Source of the DNA: Shewanella holmiensis
GTDB lineage: Bacteria > Pseudomonadota > Gammaproteobacteria > Enterobacterales > Shewanellaceae
Length of the DNA stretch: 64,000 nucleotides
Direction of reading: 5' to 3'
Assembly (NCBI RefSeq): GCF_025370255.1
Contig: NZ_JAMTCD010000003.1
Location: 1-64,000, forward strand
In this document: piece by piece, positions 9,114 to 18,394 of the stretch
Layout: each line of letters starts with the position of its first letter
Position numbering within the stretch: the first letter of the stretch is position 1
Position numbers and translations under genes: made by a program
The notes under the pieces: model-generated
What the model was told of the DNA's origin: nothing
The model's input: the letters and a program-made list of their open reading frames with translations, nothing else
The model's database searches: none

Positions 9114-9515
9114 TTTCCGAAACCTTTATCAAGATATTTATTTTTTGATTATTCATGCTCTAAATAATAGTCGACTCATTCTAATCACACACATTATTGA
9201 ACAAATAACTTAACCTTTCAGAATAACGTACCGTTTACAACGTAATAATGCACTAAATTTATATCTTATAACTAAATAAAATCTAAATTGGTGCACGTTA
9301 ACTCTAAAAGCGGTTAATTATTATCCATCTCAGTATCCGAATATCTAAACTAAGTGTTAGCCTCACAAAACACTAAACCGCAGCGCAACCCCCTCCAACA
9401 TGATATTATCTGTCACCTTTTTATCGCCTTATTATTGATGCGATTTCCCCTGTGCTATACAGCATAGAAAATACGCTAAATATACCAATTGAATAAGTAC
9501 ATTAAGGAGTAAACC
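9114..9515. other. Intergenic region between divergent genes (solute-binding pair and purE)
   Basis: This 402-base AT-rich gap separates divergently transcribed genes and must hold both promoters. A possible purE promoter is TTGATG (9435-9440) with TATACA (9456-9461), spacing 15. AAGGAG at 9504-9509 is the purE ribosome site. No recognisable PurR operator, small gene or RNA was seen. Confidence 0.4.
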
Positions 9516-10007
9516 ATGCAAGCTCTTGTTGCTGTTGTTATGGGTTCTAAAAGTGATTGGCCAACAATGGAAGCCGCTGCAGAAATTATGGATAAACTGC
9601 AAGTGCCTTATCACGTTGAAGTGGTTTCAGCTCATCGCACTCCAGACAAACTAATGGACTTTGCCAGTACCGCTGCCGACAAAGGCTATAAAGTGATTAT
9701 TGGTGGCGCAGGTGGCGCGGCTCATTTACCTGGCATGATTGCCTCTAAAACACGTTTACCGGTTTTAGGCGTTCCAGTGCAAAGTAAAGCGTTATCTGGC
9801 ATGGATAGCTTGTTGTCGATTGTACAAATGCCTAAAGGTATTGCTGTAGGTACTTTGGCGATTGGTACTGCTGGGGCATTTAACGCCGGATTACTTGCAA
9901 GCCAAATTTTAGCAACATCAGATACTCAGTTAGCGGCCCGAATTGACGCTTTCCGTGACGAGCAAACTCGTTCAATTTTAGATAATCCAGATCCGAGAGA
10001 AGACTAA
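9516..10007 (+). CDS. purE: N5-carboxyaminoimidazole ribonucleotide mutase
   Basis: PurE moves the carboxyl group of N5-CAIR to carbon 4 to give CAIR, in de novo purine synthesis. The 163-residue protein has the class I signatures GSKSDW (10-15), SAHRTP (38-43) and [11 protein letters not shown], followed by [21 protein letters not shown]. Length is typical. AAGGAG lies 6 bases before the ATG. The stop codon overlaps the purK start (TAATG), so the two subunits are translationally coupled. This is the standard bacterial arrangement of the two-step PurK/PurE route. Confidence 0.98.
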   Translation: MQALVAVVMGSKSDWPTMEAAAEIMDKLQVPYHVEVVSAHRTPDKLMDFASTAADKGYKVIIGGAGGAAHLPGMIASKTRLPVLGVPVQSKALSGMDSLLSIVQMPKGIAVGTLAIGTAGAFNAGLLASQILATSDTQLAARIDAFRDEQTRSILDNPDPRED

Positions 10008-11089
10008 TGAGCCAGCAACATACGGTTTGGGTATTAGGTAATGGCCAATTAGGTGCCATGCTGAGCCACGCAGGGCAACCTTTAGCGATTGACGTTCGTC
10101 CTGTCGATATTATGACCCCAAACGGTGATATTTTACCGATTGAAAGTTCACATGTGATCACCGCCGAACGTGAGCAATGGCCAGAATCAAGCACCAGTTT
10201 ACAACTGAGCCAGCATCCTCACTTTATTAATGGTCCAGTGTTTGGCCGACTAGCCGATCGCTTTACCCAAAAAAGCCTACTGGATGAACTGTCAGTTGCG
10301 ACAGCGCCTTGGCAATTGGTCAATGACTCAATCAGTGCTGATGAGCTGCACCAAGCATATGGTGATCGAGTATTGTTGAAGCGCCGCACCGGCGGTTATG
10401 ACGGTAAAGGTCAGCATTGGCTAAAACAAGCGCAATCGACCAGTATCCCAAATGATTGGCGTAACCAAGCTATTGCTGAGCAAGCGATTAATTTTGACGA
10501 AGAAGTCTCATTGGTCGGTGTGCGAACTCAAGATGGCAGCTGCTTATTTTACCCGCTAACGCTTAACTTGCATCAAGATGGTATTTTAATGGCTTCTATT
10601 GCGCCATTAAGCAGATTAAATCACCTTCAAGCTGAAGCTGAAGCCATGCTTGCAACCATTATGAATGGTCTTGATTACGTTGGCGTGATGGCGATGGAAT
10701 GTTTTCGCGTTGGCGAACACCTGTTGGTCAATGAATTAGCTCCGCGCGTTCATAACTCTGGCCATTGGACCCAAGCTGGATGTCATATTAATCAGTTTGA
10801 ATTGCATTTACGCGCGTTATGTAATCTGCCAATCCACACACCACAAGTAAACTTTCAATGTGTCATGGTGAACTTAATTGGTGTCGAAAAAGATGACCGT
10901 TGGTTAAGCCTGCAAAATGCGGAATTATTTTGGTATAACAAAGAAGTCCGTCCTGGACGTAAAGTGGGCCATTTAAATCTATCGGTACACGATACCGACG
11001 CGTTAAATGCAACCATTAAACAATTAAAATCTTGGATGCCTAGCCAATATCAAGCGCCTCTCGATTGGGTTTTAGCTGAATTTGCTTAA
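10007..11089 (+). CDS. purK: N5-carboxyaminoimidazole ribonucleotide synthase
   Basis: PurK is an ATP-grasp enzyme that joins bicarbonate to AIR using ATP and hands N5-CAIR to PurE. The 360-residue protein shows the N-terminal GNGQLGAM loop (11-18), the ATP-binding RRTGGYDGKGQ (about 127-137), EQAINFDEEVSL and the metal/substrate region NELAPRVHNSGHWT. Length and motifs are normal. It starts within the purE stop codon and ends before a strong bidirectional hairpin, so purEK is a complete two-gene transcription unit. Confidence 0.98.
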   Translation: MSQQHTVWVLGNGQLGAMLSHAGQPLAIDVRPVDIMTPNGDILPIESSHVITAEREQWPESSTSLQLSQHPHFINGPVFGRLADRFTQKSLLDELSVATAPWQLVNDSISADELHQAYGDRVLLKRRTGGYDGKGQHWLKQAQSTSIPNDWRNQAIAEQAINFDEEVSLVGVRTQDGSCLFYPLTLNLHQDGILMASIAPLSRLNHLQAEAEAMLATIMNGLDYVGVMAMECFRVGEHLLVNELAPRVHNSGHWTQAGCHINQFELHLRALCNLPIHTPQVNFQCVMVNLIGVEKDDRWLSLQNAELFWYNKEVRPGRKVGHLNLSVHDTDALNATIKQLKSWMPSQYQAPLDWVLAEFA

Positions 11090-11108
11090 ACTTTTTCAGC
11101 AGATACAT

Positions 11109-11169
11109 CATGTTTAAGCACTAATAAAAAAGGAGCCATCGGCTCCTTTTTTATTCGTGCTTAAACATG
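11109..11169. terminator. Long bidirectional terminator hairpin between purK and a chemotaxis gene
   Basis: Two 29-base arms (11109-11137 and 11141-11169) match at 28 of 29 positions around a 3-base loop (ATC). The inner core AAAAAAGGAGCC/GGCTCCTTTTTT is a classical terminator usable from either side. The outer CATGTTTAAGCAC / GTGCTTAAACATG extends the stem well past what termination needs. It serves convergent purEK and the chemotaxis receptor gene. Confidence 0.9.
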
Positions 11170-11172
11170 AAA

Positions 11173-12351
11173 TTAAACACAAATTCGACCAAGCACGCGT
11201 TCTAGTTTATCTGAGGTTTTACTTTGCGCATTAGCACCTTGTGTCGCTACCCTCAAGCCATGGGAAACATCTTGGCTTAAACGAGAAATTTCATTCGCTC
11301 TTTGGTTAATGCTTTCGGTAGAAGATTGTTGCCCTTGAATGCTGTAAGTCATATTGCTAGCCACATTGTCGAGTAAACTGTACGCCTCTTCAATATCTTT
11401 AAATGCCTTTGTCACTCGCTGGCATTGTGCAACACTTTGCTGGCTAATTCGCTGACTTTCGCCGATGCCTGTTACCGCATTTTGGGCTTTATGTTGCAGT
11501 TGCTCAACAATGGTTTGGATTTCTACCGTTGATTCTTGAGTACGATGTGCCAAAGCTCTGACTTCATCTGCTACAACCGCAAAGCCTCTTCCTTGCTCTC
11601 CCGCTCTCGCCGCTTCAATTGCTGCGTTAAGTGCAAGTAAATTAGTTTGTTCGGCAATGCTTTTAATCACCTCTAACACATTACCAATTTTTAAGCTGTC
11701 ATTGTTAAGCAAGCTTAAATCATTAACCATGCTCTCAATTCCGTTCGCAAAATCTGTCATCGCAGCTTGATTATCGATAGCGTCTTTATTGCCAATTTGC
11801 AGCAGTTGATGCACTTCTGCTGAGGTAGATTTTAATTCATCGGCATTACTGGATAACTCATTTGCTGTATGAGCAATCTCTTGTAGCGATAAAGTTATTT
11901 GGGCATTTTCTTGAACACTTTTATCAACTGAATTTTCAGCATGATGCATTTGTTCGGTTAGTACCTTGGCTTCTTGTTTAAAGGTTTTGGCATCGATACG
12001 AATTTCATCAAGGACCACTTTTAATCCTTCAATAAACTGACTTAATTCGTTAGTAATAGTGGCAAGCTCATCGGTTTGATGATCTTTAAGTGGCGCCTCT
12101 GGGGCTTTTTCAGTATTCACCACCAACTGCAAATATTGATGTAATCTAGCCAGGCGAGACTGTAAGTGATGCTGGATGCTCCACAGGCCCACCAGCCACT
12201 GACAAACCACTAGACCGATGATTAATCCAATAACCGTTGTTTTACTGATATTGCTATCCAACATACTGACTAACAGTAAAAAGGGAACAACAATAACTAA
12301 AATTGGGACTAACAATTTACGGTGAATCGATTTTTCGAAAGAAGTCTGCAT
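11173..12351 (-). CDS. Methyl-accepting chemotaxis protein without a periplasmic sensor domain
   Basis: From ATG 12351 the product has 392 residues. The frame is open 19 codons further upstream but without a better start. Two membrane spans (about 13-30 and 36-56) are joined by a loop of about five residues, so there is no periplasmic ligand domain. A short linker with a helical region leads to the signalling domain (about 110-390). Its hairpin tip reads [20 protein letters not shown] and [16 protein letters not shown], the CheA/CheW contact. There is no C-terminal pentapeptide for CheR docking. It probably senses an intracellular or membrane-related signal and passes it to the flagellar system; the stimulus is unknown. 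Confidence 0.9.
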   Translation of the reverse strand: MQTSFEKSIHRKLLVPILVIVVPFLLLVSMLDSNISKTTVIGLIIGLVVCQWLVGLWSIQHHLQSRLARLHQYLQLVVNTEKAPEAPLKDHQTDELATITNELSQFIEGLKVVLDEIRIDAKTFKQEAKVLTEQMHHAENSVDKSVQENAQITLSLQEIAHTANELSSNADELKSTSAEVHQLLQIGNKDAIDNQAAMTDFANGIESMVNDLSLLNNDSLKIGNVLEVIKSIAEQTNLLALNAAIEAARAGEQGRGFAVVADEVRALAHRTQESTVEIQTIVEQLQHKAQNAVTGIGESQRISQQSVAQCQRVTKAFKDIEEAYSLLDNVASNMTYSIQGQQSSTESINQRANEISRLSQDVSHGLRVATQGANAQSKTSDKLERVLGRICV

Positions 12352-12474
12352 TATAATATCCGATCGTATTGTTATTATTGTTGAATTCGACACCGTCTGT
12401 AAAAACAAGATTTTACAAATCGGTTACATTGTATCGACACATTAGCGGTAATTTAAAGTAATAAAATTCGATTC

Positions 12475-12502
12475 AAAAAAATACCACCTTATCTGGTGGT
12501 AT
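12475..12502 (-). terminator. Rho-independent terminator of the transglycosylase-like lipoprotein gene
   Basis: On the minus strand ATACCACC-AGATAA-GGTGGTAT is followed by a run of T. It lies 30 bases beyond the stop of the lipoprotein gene at 12532. Confidence 0.8.
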
Positions 12503-12531
12503 TATGGCTTGTTGATCGCACTGAGGTGGCC

Positions 12532-13149
12532 CTAACCAAAAAATAAGCGCCACAACCAAGAAGAATCAAGGTCATCTTTACAGGTATTATATTGTTGAGC
12601 ATAACGCTTAGCACGGTTATCGACTTTTTGAGCCACAGGCACTAACCACTTTTTGGCTTTATATGAGCCACGCTTATAGCCCCCCCAACCTTCGTGATAG
12701 TTCAAATACTGATTTTTCGCATCCCATTTAGACACGCCATTGACTTTATTGGTTTTATAAATAAACCACCCCATAAAATCCATTGCATCATCAAAATCAC
12801 TGCGACTAGACCAGGAGTTACCCGTTTCTCTTACATAATCATCCCATGTTTGCGTTTTTGCCTGAGCATAACCATAGGCATCGCTTGCCCGTCCCGTGGG
12901 AATAAACCCTAAAAAGTATTCCATCGGTGGAGCGGCATTATGCTTAAAAGAACTTTCTTGATACATCATGGCTAAAGGCACATGAACAGGCACGCCCCAT
13001 TTTTCTCGGGTATTTACCGCTGCTTTATACCAAGAGCGGTTTTCTTTGAAGATGGAGCAAAGGTTTTCGGGTTCAGCAGGTGGAGAGGTTGCACAACCGG
13101 ACAATACAATGGTGCAGCATAAACTCATAATGTACAGAAACGGTTTCAT
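12532..13149 (-). CDS. Lytic transglycosylase-like (SLT domain) lipoprotein
   Basis: The 205-residue protein carries a lipoprotein signal ending CCTIVLSGCATS (Cys near 19). The rest looks like a goose-lysozyme/SLT type transglycosylase: the putative catalytic Glu in LAMMYQESSFKHNA, the substrate-groove motif DAYGYAQAKTQTWDDY, and LNYHEGWGGYKRGSY. Such enzymes cleave peptidoglycan between MurNAc and GlcNAc with formation of the anhydro product. The lipid anchor probably places it in the outer membrane. It is shorter than Slt70 and lacks its superhelical domain. It sits 62 bases downstream of another small lipoprotein gene. Its physiological role is not evident from context. Confidence 0.8.
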   Translation of the reverse strand: MKPFLYIMSLCCTIVLSGCATSPPAEPENLCSIFKENRSWYKAAVNTREKWGVPVHVPLAMMYQESSFKHNAAPPMEYFLGFIPTGRASDAYGYAQAKTQTWDDYVRETGNSWSSRSDFDDAMDFMGWFIYKTNKVNGVSKWDAKNQYLNYHEGWGGYKRGSYKAKKWLVPVAQKVDNRAKRYAQQYNTCKDDLDSSWLWRLFFG

Positions 13150-13211
13150 AACACCTCAATAGCCAATAAAAACAAAAAGTAAGTGTCACATCAATAAACG
13201 CATAATGCAAT

Positions 13212-13667
13212 TTAAGGTAGAGGATCTATTTCACATTGATGCGATTCTTGTTGAAATACCACTGGCTGCCAAAAGTCACTGTTACGCCCAACATAGATTT
13301 TGTCAGTAAACATTTGTGCACCAATATGGTAACGCTGATCGGCCTCGACATTGACTGTCAGTATTTTTGTGCCGCGCGCAGAAAGTGAGACTTTCAATTC
13401 TGGTGAATTAATAAGCTCAACCACTGTGAATTTATGTTCACCCACAGGCAATACATAATTAGGCCTAGAAATAACCGGAACACCATCAAGGTGAGTTACC
13501 ACGATGCGATAAAGGTATTTTCCAGGATCAGGTTTAAGATAAGCTGATACTGTGCCACATTGATTAGCATTGTCCGATGATGCACAACCCGATATTAAGC
13601 CAATAATCACAATTAAGGTGAGTAACACCTTTGCAGAACAAGTATGACCTAAAGTTTTGTCATTCAT
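13212..13667 (-). CDS. Small lipoprotein of unknown function
   Basis: The 151-residue protein begins with a lipoprotein signal (VLLTLIVIIGLISGCASS, Cys near 28). The remainder is short beta-rich segments (YLYRIVVTHLDGVPVI, VLPVGEHKFTVVELI, TKILTVNVEADQRYHIGAQM), suggesting a small beta-sandwich. The pattern PVGEHKFTV...YHIGA is seen in envelope proteins that carry a PEGA-like or similar module, but no family is firmly recognised. It starts 18 bases after the gshA stop and is probably co-transcribed with gshA. No catalytic motif is visible. Confidence 0.7.
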   Translation of the reverse strand: MNDKTLGHTCSAKVLLTLIVIIGLISGCASSDNANQCGTVSAYLKPDPGKYLYRIVVTHLDGVPVISRPNYVLPVGEHKFTVVELINSPELKVSLSARGTKILTVNVEADQRYHIGAQMFTDKIYVGRNSDFWQPVVFQQESHQCEIDPLP

Positions 13668-13685
13668 TCAACAGACAACCATTAA

Positions 13686-15311
13686 TTAGGCTTTGCAGCC
13701 GCTGTATAATTCAGGAGAAGCCACTTCGTTAAAGTATTCTTGTAAAAACACATCAAAGTTTGGCATTGATTCCATTTCAATCTGATGTTGCTTGTTAAGT
13801 GATAACTCAGCTTCATCTTTATACTGTTGTTCAGTTTCTGGACTTAAGGGGTATGTTGTTAAAAACTCATGGTAGTTATTAGCTAGCTGGCTTACCCATA
13901 CTCCGTGATCAACGTCTTTGGTGATTATTTCATTCAACACACGGCCTGATAATGTCAGGCTTGGGTCATCAATAGCTGCAGCCCAATGGTTTAAAGCATT
14001 TTGATAACCATGTTCATGCTCACCATCTAACAATATCGCTAAACGTGATAAGTCAGCAAACATATGTTTAAGCCATGCCTGTAAACTAATGTCGTCGCCA
14101 TTTTGCTTTAACATTAATCCCGGTCTACGTCCTTCAAGTACAACGGCTTTTAGATTAGCAGCAATTTCTTTTTCGCCGTGCTCATCGGTTAATGCCGAAG
14201 GTGATAACAAACAATAAAGTAAAAACAGATCCAAAAAGCGCACTTGAGTGGCATCAATGCCTACTGGGCTAAATGGATTAACATCTAAAGCACGCACTTC
14301 AATATATTCCACTCCGGCTCGCATCAACGCTTGTGAAGGTTTTTCACCGGCTTTAGTGACACGTTTGGCACGGATTGGTGAGTAAAACTCATTTTCAATC
14401 TGCAAAATATTGTTATTTAACTGGCGATATTCACCATCGACTTTAACGCCGATTTTTTCAAACTTTTTAGAGGGCATTCTAATTGCAGCTTGAACCCCAT
14501 CAAGATACTCAGGTAAAGAGTTATAACTGATATTGAGCGTATCTTGCTCTTTATTGGTATAGCCCAAATCACTCATTCGTAGTGATGTGGCGTAAGGTAA
14601 ATAAAGGGTTCCTTTGCCGGTTTTTTCAAAGTCAAAGTCAATCGTTTGATCTTTGACAAACGAAGAACATAACGCAGGTGATGAACCGAACAAATAAGGC
14701 AGCACCCAAACTAATCGGCGATAATTGCGGATCAATCCGAAGTAAGATTCTGAGATAAACTCACAACGGCTTAATGAATCTGAACGCATCTGAGGGTTGT
14801 TTGATAATTTGCTATCAAACAAACGCTGCCATAACTCAGCAGAGACAGAAAAATTAAAATGCACCCCTGAAATAATCTGCATTAACGCACCATAACGGTG
14901 AGTTAAGCCTTTTCGATAAAGGGTTTTCATCAGGCCATTGTTGGAGGTGCCATATTGTGCAAGCGGAATATTTTTCACATCGCCGACATAACAAGGCATG
15001 CTAACGGGCCAAAGTTTCTGGCCATTTAAATTACGAACGGTGTAAGCATGGGTTTGGGTTAACCCTTCCAGTAAAGTATCAATGTTGTTATTAACAGGCG
15101 TAATAAACTCAAGAAGTGCTTCGCTGTAATCGGTAGTGATCCTTGAATGTGTTAACGCAGAACCTAACGCTTGAGGATGCAAATCTTGCGCAAGCCGACC
15201 ACTATCGTCAATACGCAATGCTTCACGTTCTATGCCACGTAACATACCAAGTAAGGCTGTTCGCCCTTCACTGTCGCCTAGTTGGTCGACGATTTCATTG
15301 AAAGATTTCAA
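13686..15311 (-). CDS. gshA: Glutamate-cysteine ligase
   Basis: GshA joins glutamate and cysteine with ATP, the first and rate-limiting step of glutathione synthesis in the cytosol. The 541-residue protein is of the proteobacterial type 1 family: GMLRGIEREALRIDDSGR near the start, DYSEALLEFITP, ISGVHFNFS and IEVRALDVNPFSPVGID. Length is close to the E. coli enzyme (518). The start is TTG 15311, with AGAGAA 7 bases upstream and no nearby ATG in frame that preserves the N-terminal motif. E. coli gshA is also known to use a UUG start. The gene follows the M16 peptidase gene but a terminator separates them. Confidence 0.96.
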   Translation of the reverse strand: MKSFNEIVDQLGDSEGRTALLGMLRGIEREALRIDDSGRLAQDLHPQALGSALTHSRITTDYSEALLEFITPVNNNIDTLLEGLTQTHAYTVRNLNGQKLWPVSMPCYVGDVKNIPLAQYGTSNNGLMKTLYRKGLTHRYGALMQIISGVHFNFSVSAELWQRLFDSKLSNNPQMRSDSLSRCEFISESYFGLIRNYRRLVWVLPYLFGSSPALCSSFVKDQTIDFDFEKTGKGTLYLPYATSLRMSDLGYTNKEQDTLNISYNSLPEYLDGVQAAIRMPSKKFEKIGVKVDGEYRQLNNNILQIENEFYSPIRAKRVTKAGEKPSQALMRAGVEYIEVRALDVNPFSPVGIDATQVRFLDLFLLYCLLSPSALTDEHGEKEIAANLKAVVLEGRRPGLMLKQNGDDISLQAWLKHMFADLSRLAILLDGEHEHGYQNALNHWAAAIDDPSLTLSGRVLNEIITKDVDHGVWVSQLANNYHEFLTTYPLSPETEQQYKDEAELSLNKQHQIEMESMPNFDVFLQEYFNEVASPELYSGCKA

Positions 15312-15401
15312 TATACTATTCTCTACTGATGGATTCGCATGATTAACAGCTAGACCCGATAATACCCGAGATTATTACCAAATTGGCAAAAAAACTGTAA
15401 A

Positions 15402-15432
15402 CAAAAACGGCAACAGAGATTCTGCCACCGTT
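15402..15432 (-). terminator. Terminator after the M16 peptidase gene
   Basis: On the minus strand AACGGTGGCAGA-ATC-TCTGTTGCCGTT folds into a 12-bp stem with three G-U pairs and runs into TTTTG. It lies between the M16 peptidase stop (15498) and gshA. Confidence 0.7.
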
Positions 15433-15497
15433 TTAACTGACTTCTTAATACTTATATTGGGTTAAATAGGTTCAATTCAACCCAATGATTTAATGAA

Positions 15498-18356
15498 TTA
15501 ATTTATTACTTGAATTGGGTAACCTAATGGAGCCAACTGCTCTTGGATAACGTCTTTATCACCCACAACCAATATCACCATAGTATTGATATCCAATAGC
15601 GATTTAGCAAGTGAGTTTAATTCAGTCGTCGTAATAGAATTAATTATCTCAGTTTGTTGCTGGGTAAATTGAGGATCTAATTGATATCGCTGAATCCGGC
15701 GAATAAACCCTGCTTTTTGATATGGCGTTTCAAAATCTAACGCTTGGCCTTGAGTGATAGAATTACGTAAAAAAGCTAACTCCTCATCATTCATTCCCGC
15801 TTGTTGATAGGCTTGAATTTCTTTAATAAATTCTGCAATTGCAGCACCAGTAACATCGGTTCTTACGCTTGCAGAGGCAATAAATTCACCCGTGTCTTCT
15901 TGGCCACTGAACTGAGTTCTTGCGCCATAGGTATAACCTTTATCTTCGCGTAAATTAAGGTTTATGCGGCTATTAAAAGCCCCCCCTAGAGGATAATTCA
16001 TCAAGTTAGCCTTAAAATACTCACCCGTGCCATCATAGGACAAAGCACGTTTCCCGATATTAATTTCCGACTGCGCTGCATCCGGTTTATCAATAATGTA
16101 AATAGTCGCTGGTGCCGCATAAAGACGTTTGTTGATGGGGGATAACGCCGTTGCCTTTCCACCCCACTGACTTAATCCGCTTAGCATTGGCATCACACTA
16201 TCTTTCGCTAAATCAGACACCATCACCATTTGTGCACTTCCAGCAGTATATTGTTGCTGATAAAAGGCTTTAACGTCTTCAAGGGTTATCGCTGAGAGTG
16301 ATTCAACGGTTCCCAGCTGACTACTGCCCATCGCAGTGTTTTTACCGTACAACAAAGCAGAAAAACCATTACTCGCTAGATAACTCGGATTGGTCATAGC
16401 CTGCTGTAAGCTTTGTAATTGTTGCTGTTTTACCCTTTCAAAATCAGCGCTATTAAAGCCTGGGGTAAATAAACGCTCTTGTAAAATAGCCAATGTTGCA
16501 GCAAGGTTTTTAGACAAACTAGAGACTTGAACATAAGACTGTGAGCCTCCAGCACCAAAACTAATGCTAGAGCCTAACATCTCGAGTTTATGGGCTAACT
16601 CTTCTGTGCTGTGTTTCGTGCTAGATTCCCCCATCATGGCCGCGGTTAGCTGAGCTAAACCGGCTTTTTCCACTGGCACTGCACGGTGTCCACCTTCAAG
16701 GTAAATCACAAGTTCAGCGGTAGGCGTTTCTTTACTTTCTGTGCCCATTACCTCTATGCCATTACTCAATGATGACGTCCAAAGAGTGGGAACAGTTAAT
16801 ACAGGAGCTTTACCTGGCGGAGGCATTTTTGCCCGTTCAAAACTTGACACTACAGGCTTAATATCGGTCAAGCCTGTGACGGCCTCAGCAGCTACAGGTA
16901 AGAGTGCGGGTGAAAAGTTATCAGCCTTAGCGACAAGTTGTGATTGCCCTTCAGGCACCACACTCATCACCACTTTAGGTTTGTCTTTGATATACTGCTT
17001 AAACACTCGCATCACATCATCTTTAGTCACACTGTTATAGCGTGCTAAATCCTGTGCGACCATATTAGGGTTACCGTAAAACGTTTGATTAGCCGCTAGG
17101 GTAGACACCTTGCCTCTCACGCTTTGTAAACCAAAAATAGTGTCGGCCTCAAACTGAACTTTCACTTTTTCAAGATCCTCGTCAGTGACGCCGCGTTGTT
17201 CAAATTCAGCGATGGACTCGTCAATTTTGGCTTCAAGTAAATCTAACTTGCCGCCTGTTGCCGGGTTTGCCAGAGCATATAAAGTAAATTGACACGCCAA
17301 TTCCTGACAGGGATGGCCAACTGAAGCCTGAACCGCATAGCCTTCTTTTACGAGGTTTTTATATAACAAAGACGTTGGCCCACCACCAATGATATTGGCC
17401 AGTAAATCGAGGGCTGCTTCATCAGGGTGACCGGCATAAACCGTTGGCATACCAATATATAGCAAAGGTAAATGCACTTTGTCTTCCATTGATAGATAGC
17501 GGGTTTTATCTAATGTTACTGGCGTTTTAGCGGCTGAATCAACTTGAGGACCAGATGGGATTTCCCCAAAGTACTTATTCACCCATGACAATGTTTGTGA
17601 CTCATCAAAATCACCACCTATGGTTAAAGTGGCGTTATTCGGACCATACCATCGCTCGAAAAAGTGTTTCACATCATCTAACGTTGCACGATCAAGATCT
17701 TCAGGCCAACCAATCACCGGCCAAGAGTAAGGATGTCCTTCGGGATAAAGCGCCTGTGCAAAGCGTTCACCTAAACGGCCGTAAGGCCGGTTATCGATCC
17801 GTTGAGCACGTTCATTTTTAACCGTTTCACGTTGTACCTCAAATTTTTCAGACGTTAATGCAGGTAAAAAGAAGCCCATTCTGTCTGATTCTAACCACAA
17901 CATTTTCTCTAACTGATTACTGGGTACAGTTTCAAAATAATTGGTTCTATCTGAGTTTGTTGTACCGTTTAATGTGCCACCAGCTTCGGTGACCACTTTA
18001 AAGTGTTGCTCATCACCAACATGTTGTGAGCCTTGAAACATCATGTGTTCAAATAAGTGAGCAAAGCCACTTCGTCCAGCGAGCTCACGAGCAGACCCTA
18101 CATGATAAGTCACATCAACGTGCACTAATGGATCTGATCTATCTTGATGTAAAATGACGGTCAGCCCATTGGCTAAACGATATTTCTTATACGGAATGCC
18201 GATTTCGCTGTCACTAACTGAAACCGTTTCAATTAAACTCACACCCGCTGGCAAGCTTGCTTGTGCTGTGGTGACATCAATAGCATCATTTGCGCTTTCA
18301 ATGGCGCACCCTGATATTGCCGCACTGACTGCGACAGCAAGTATCCACTTTTTCAA
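15498..18356 (-). CDS. M16 family zinc metallopeptidase, lipoprotein
   Basis: The protein has 952 residues and consists of two M16 halves. The lipoprotein signal ends VAVSAAISGCAIE (Cys near 17), so it is anchored in the envelope. The first half carries the inverted zinc motif HLFEH (about 102-106) and the downstream Glu in VQRETVKNERAQ. The second half (from about 520) lacks HxxEH but keeps the R/Y substrate region (AFNSRINLNLREDKGYTYGAR). This matches pitrilysin/insulinase-like proteases that form a closed chamber and cut peptides. The start is TTG 18356, 6 bases after AAGGAG; no ATG alternative keeps the signal peptide. It lies 38 bases after yqaA. Confidence 0.92.
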   Translation of the reverse strand: MKKWILAVAVSAAISGCAIESANDAIDVTTAQASLPAGVSLIETVSVSDSEIGIPYKKYRLANGLTVILHQDRSDPLVHVDVTYHVGSARELAGRSGFAHLFEHMMFQGSQHVGDEQHFKVVTEAGGTLNGTTNSDRTNYFETVPSNQLEKMLWLESDRMGFFLPALTSEKFEVQRETVKNERAQRIDNRPYGRLGERFAQALYPEGHPYSWPVIGWPEDLDRATLDDVKHFFERWYGPNNATLTIGGDFDESQTLSWVNKYFGEIPSGPQVDSAAKTPVTLDKTRYLSMEDKVHLPLLYIGMPTVYAGHPDEAALDLLANIIGGGPTSLLYKNLVKEGYAVQASVGHPCQELACQFTLYALANPATGGKLDLLEAKIDESIAEFEQRGVTDEDLEKVKVQFEADTIFGLQSVRGKVSTLAANQTFYGNPNMVAQDLARYNSVTKDDVMRVFKQYIKDKPKVVMSVVPEGQSQLVAKADNFSPALLPVAAEAVTGLTDIKPVVSSFERAKMPPPGKAPVLTVPTLWTSSLSNGIEVMGTESKETPTAELVIYLEGGHRAVPVEKAGLAQLTAAMMGESSTKHSTEELAHKLEMLGSSISFGAGGSQSYVQVSSLSKNLAATLAILQERLFTPGFNSADFERVKQQQLQSLQQAMTNPSYLASNGFSALLYGKNTAMGSSQLGTVESLSAITLEDVKAFYQQQYTAGSAQMVMVSDLAKDSVMPMLSGLSQWGGKATALSPINKRLYAAPATIYIIDKPDAAQSEINIGKRALSYDGTGEYFKANLMNYPLGGAFNSRINLNLREDKGYTYGARTQFSGQEDTGEFIASASVRTDVTGAAIAEFIKEIQAYQQAGMNDEELAFLRNSITQGQALDFETPYQKAGFIRRIQRYQLDPQFTQQQTEIINSITTTELNSLAKSLLDINTMVILVVGDKDVIQEQLAPLGYPIQVIN

Positions 18357-18394
18357 AACACTCTCCTTGAGTTTATAAATAAGATCATTAGGGA

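Noticed and set aside
9114..9515. PurR operator before purE
   Set aside because: No sequence close to the ACGCAAACGTTTGCGT pattern was found.
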